A DNA stretch of 64,000 nt, from the NCBI RefSeq assembly GCF_028201475.1, contig NZ_CP116384.1, positions 1 to 64,000 on the forward strand. Direction: 5' to 3'. Of this stretch, positions 62,769 through 64,000 are shown piece after piece. This stretch comes from Vibrio sp. SCSIO 43137. GTDB lineage: Bacteria > Pseudomonadota > Gammaproteobacteria > Enterobacterales > Vibrionaceae. Both the position numbers and the translations under genes were made by a program. Each line of letters opens with the position of its first letter. Position 1 is the first letter of the stretch. The notes under the pieces were generated by a model. That model searched no databases. It saw only the letters and a list, made by a program, of their open reading frames with translations, and had not been told where the DNA came from.

Positions 62769-63788
62769 ATGTCTTTGATTAACAGACGTTTGGAACATCA
62801 GGGAGTCCCCGGAAATGGGAGACGACAGATGTATCCGTTCCCACAGTTGCTATTGATCTTTAGCTCAATAGTTGCTGATTCCGGCGACAATAATCATCAA
62901 TTAATTTGGATGGGATTCAAGTTGGCAGTTAAGTCAAAAAGAAAAATAACTTACACAAAAGTAAACCGCGTTCCTTCAGCAGAGACGGTTTCTGCTCTGT
63001 TTAAGGAGCTTCTTCAAATCACGGGTCTGACAAAATCAGATTATGCAGACCTTACCGCTGAGCTTACAGGAGTAGAAACGGTCAGGGAGGCGAGTGTTAA
63101 AACCTGGTTGTATAACGGTGTTTTGCCGAGTAAAGGGTCGAGAAAAACCGTGCTTCGCATGTTTGAGCTGCTCTGTGATGGAGAGTTGGCAGCGCAGTGG
63201 AGTCAGGCCTTTATCGATCTTGAGATTAAGGCAAAGCGGCAAAGAAAGAGAAACACCCGACGGCCCAGTCATGCAGAGGTGATACCAGATGACTCATCAA
63301 CGGAAAACAGTCACACAGTAACCAGTGAGGAACTAAGCCGGAAAGAGCCGGTGGATGATAAGGTTGTCCGGAGAAAATGGTCTCTGCCTGTTGTTAAGCT
63401 GGCGGAGAGAGCCGGACGACCCTATCGCATGGGCGGTGTGTTAATCGTTGCTGCGCTGTTTACAGCTTCTGTGCTGCTATTTTTAGCCAGCGCTATCAAC
63501 AGGGTCACTATCGTGAATGAGATTGTGCTTGCGGATTGCAATGCTGATTTATCTGATTCAAGGCAGAGAGGCGCTTTGGAGTACTCAGTCAGGGTTATTA
63601 GAAATAATGTTCTGGCTGGTGAGCATGCAGATAATGCATTGCCAGATAATCAGGTTATAGAGGGTTATCACTCTCCTGACACTTGTCATTTGGTGGTTTC
63701 TCAGCAAAAGGAGCAAGGAGTGAAAATTCAGTTGCCCCCTCAACAGAGGCAACTGGTTAACAGTAAGCTAAGCAGGGAACAGCGATAA
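62769..63788 (+). CDS. Unknown HTH-like protein with one membrane helix
   Basis: Up to 339 aa, not recognised. From about residue 68 there is an HTH-like segment (VSALFKELLQITGLTKSDYADL, VKTWLYNGVLPSKGSRKTVLRMFEL), a charged linker rich in R, K, S (about 145-200), one membrane helix (about 222-245, MGGVLIVAALFTASVLLFLASAI), and a C-terminal domain with two cysteines. This layout (cytoplasmic DNA-binding-like part, helix, exported part) recalls ToxR/CadC-type one-component sensors, but the HTH is not of their OmpR type. The start is uncertain: ATG 62910 would remove an odd hydrophobic N terminus. Confidence 0.55.
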   Translation: MSLINRRLEHQGVPGNGRRQMYPFPQLLLIFSSIVADSGDNNHQLIWMGFKLAVKSKRKITYTKVNRVPSAETVSALFKELLQITGLTKSDYADLTAELTGVETVREASVKTWLYNGVLPSKGSRKTVLRMFELLCDGELAAQWSQAFIDLEIKAKRQRKRNTRRPSHAEVIPDDSSTENSHTVTSEELSRKEPVDDKVVRRKWSLPVVKLAERAGRPYRMGGVLIVAALFTASVLLFLASAINRVTIVNEIVLADCNADLSDSRQRGALEYSVRVIRNNVLAGEHADNALPDNQVIEGYHSPDTCHLVVSQQKEQGVKIQLPPQQRQLVNSKLSREQR

Positions 63789-63798
63789 TTGACTGATC

Positions 63799-64000
63799 CT
63801 AGGCAATTCTGGAGATAGGCTCTTTGTCTGACAGGTCTTCTTTCCAGTCTGTTTTACAGCTGCAGTTGGGGATTTGATCGGGGATATTGCCCGATTCACG
63901 GATTCCTTCCAGCATGGTAAGCATGGTGGGATCGCACTGCGGACAGTTTGAAGGGCCAGCAATAGGAGGGGGAGTATCATCAAACCCGCCAATGATCAGT
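63799..64000 (-). CDS. 3' end of a cysteine-containing protein (partial)
   Basis: The last 66 codons of a gene running in from the right edge on the minus strand, ending with TAG at 63799-63801. The visible part contains CPQCD and CSC pairs and proline-rich PPPIAGPSN, then a charged end (KTDWKEDLSDKEPISRIA). A zinc-binding or surface protein is possible; too little is in view to name it. Confidence 0.6.
   Translation of the reverse strand, partial: LIIGGFDDTPPPIAGPSNCPQCDPTMLTMLEGIRESGNIPDQIPNCSCKTDWKEDLSDKEPISRIA

Overview
The window is the par/origin flank of chromosome II of a Vibrio (Vibrionaceae). Three things support this. The first 400 bases hold RctB-type sites (TTGATCATNNTTCCGT and one ATGATCAAGAGG). 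A chromosome-II ParA2/ParB2 pair follows at once. Palindromes of the parS2 type (TTTACANTGTAAA) sit beside parA and downstream of tmcA. Replication initiator rctB and the core origin lie left of base 1 and are not in view. I saw no rRNA, tRNA, CRISPR or integron attC site.

Layout. 1-5350: rctA/incompatibility-like region, parA2-parB2, a 265-bp MITE-like element, tmcA and a parS2 cluster. 5348-13259: FapA-like DUF342 protein, then a minus-strand lapC-lapG-lapD-lapB operon for c-di-GMP-controlled type I secretion and adhesin release; LapA adhesin and LapE are absent. 13260-17546: repeats, pdxH, and two tandem PEGA proteins, one fused to a formylglycine-enzyme-like domain. 17783: a lone RctB-type site. 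17932-24294: proline use (AraC regulator, putA, a detached ALDH-like protein, putP). 24506-33306: small and housekeeping genes (zinc-ribbon protein, Lrp, AraC-GyrI, hydrolase, chemoreceptor, yibL, a winged-helix protein with a degenerate nuclease-like end, nhaD, AlkB). 33415-43358: a block rich in c-di-GMP enzymes (three GGDEF proteins, one degenerate GGDEF paralogue, one EAL), with a transposase-like single gene and deoD.

44203-50080 is an aromatic-acid module: HpaR- and HpaA-type regulators, a p-hydroxyphenylacetate hydroxylase C2-type oxygenase without reductase or ring-cleavage genes, and a TRAP transporter. A repeated motif (TTAACATNNTAA) lies before both the oxygenase and the TRAP genes and ties them together. 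50305-51901 is a small periplasmic protein with a sulfite-oxidase-like fold, lacking cysteine, overlapping a membrane diguanylate cyclase. 52018-59724 holds a second catabolic module: RidA, an FCD-GntR repressor with two clear operators, a split UxaA-type lyase, an enolase-superfamily enzyme with an unusual KFG motif, a CaiT-like BCCT transporter and a chemoreceptor. Its substrate is unknown; I consider this the best candidate for an undescribed pathway.

The right end carries the 3' remnant of an IS110/IS1111-type insertion sequence, an HxlR-GST pair with a clear palindromic operator, a phytase-like secreted protein, an unknown HTH-like membrane protein and the 3' end of a cysteine-containing protein cut by the window edge.
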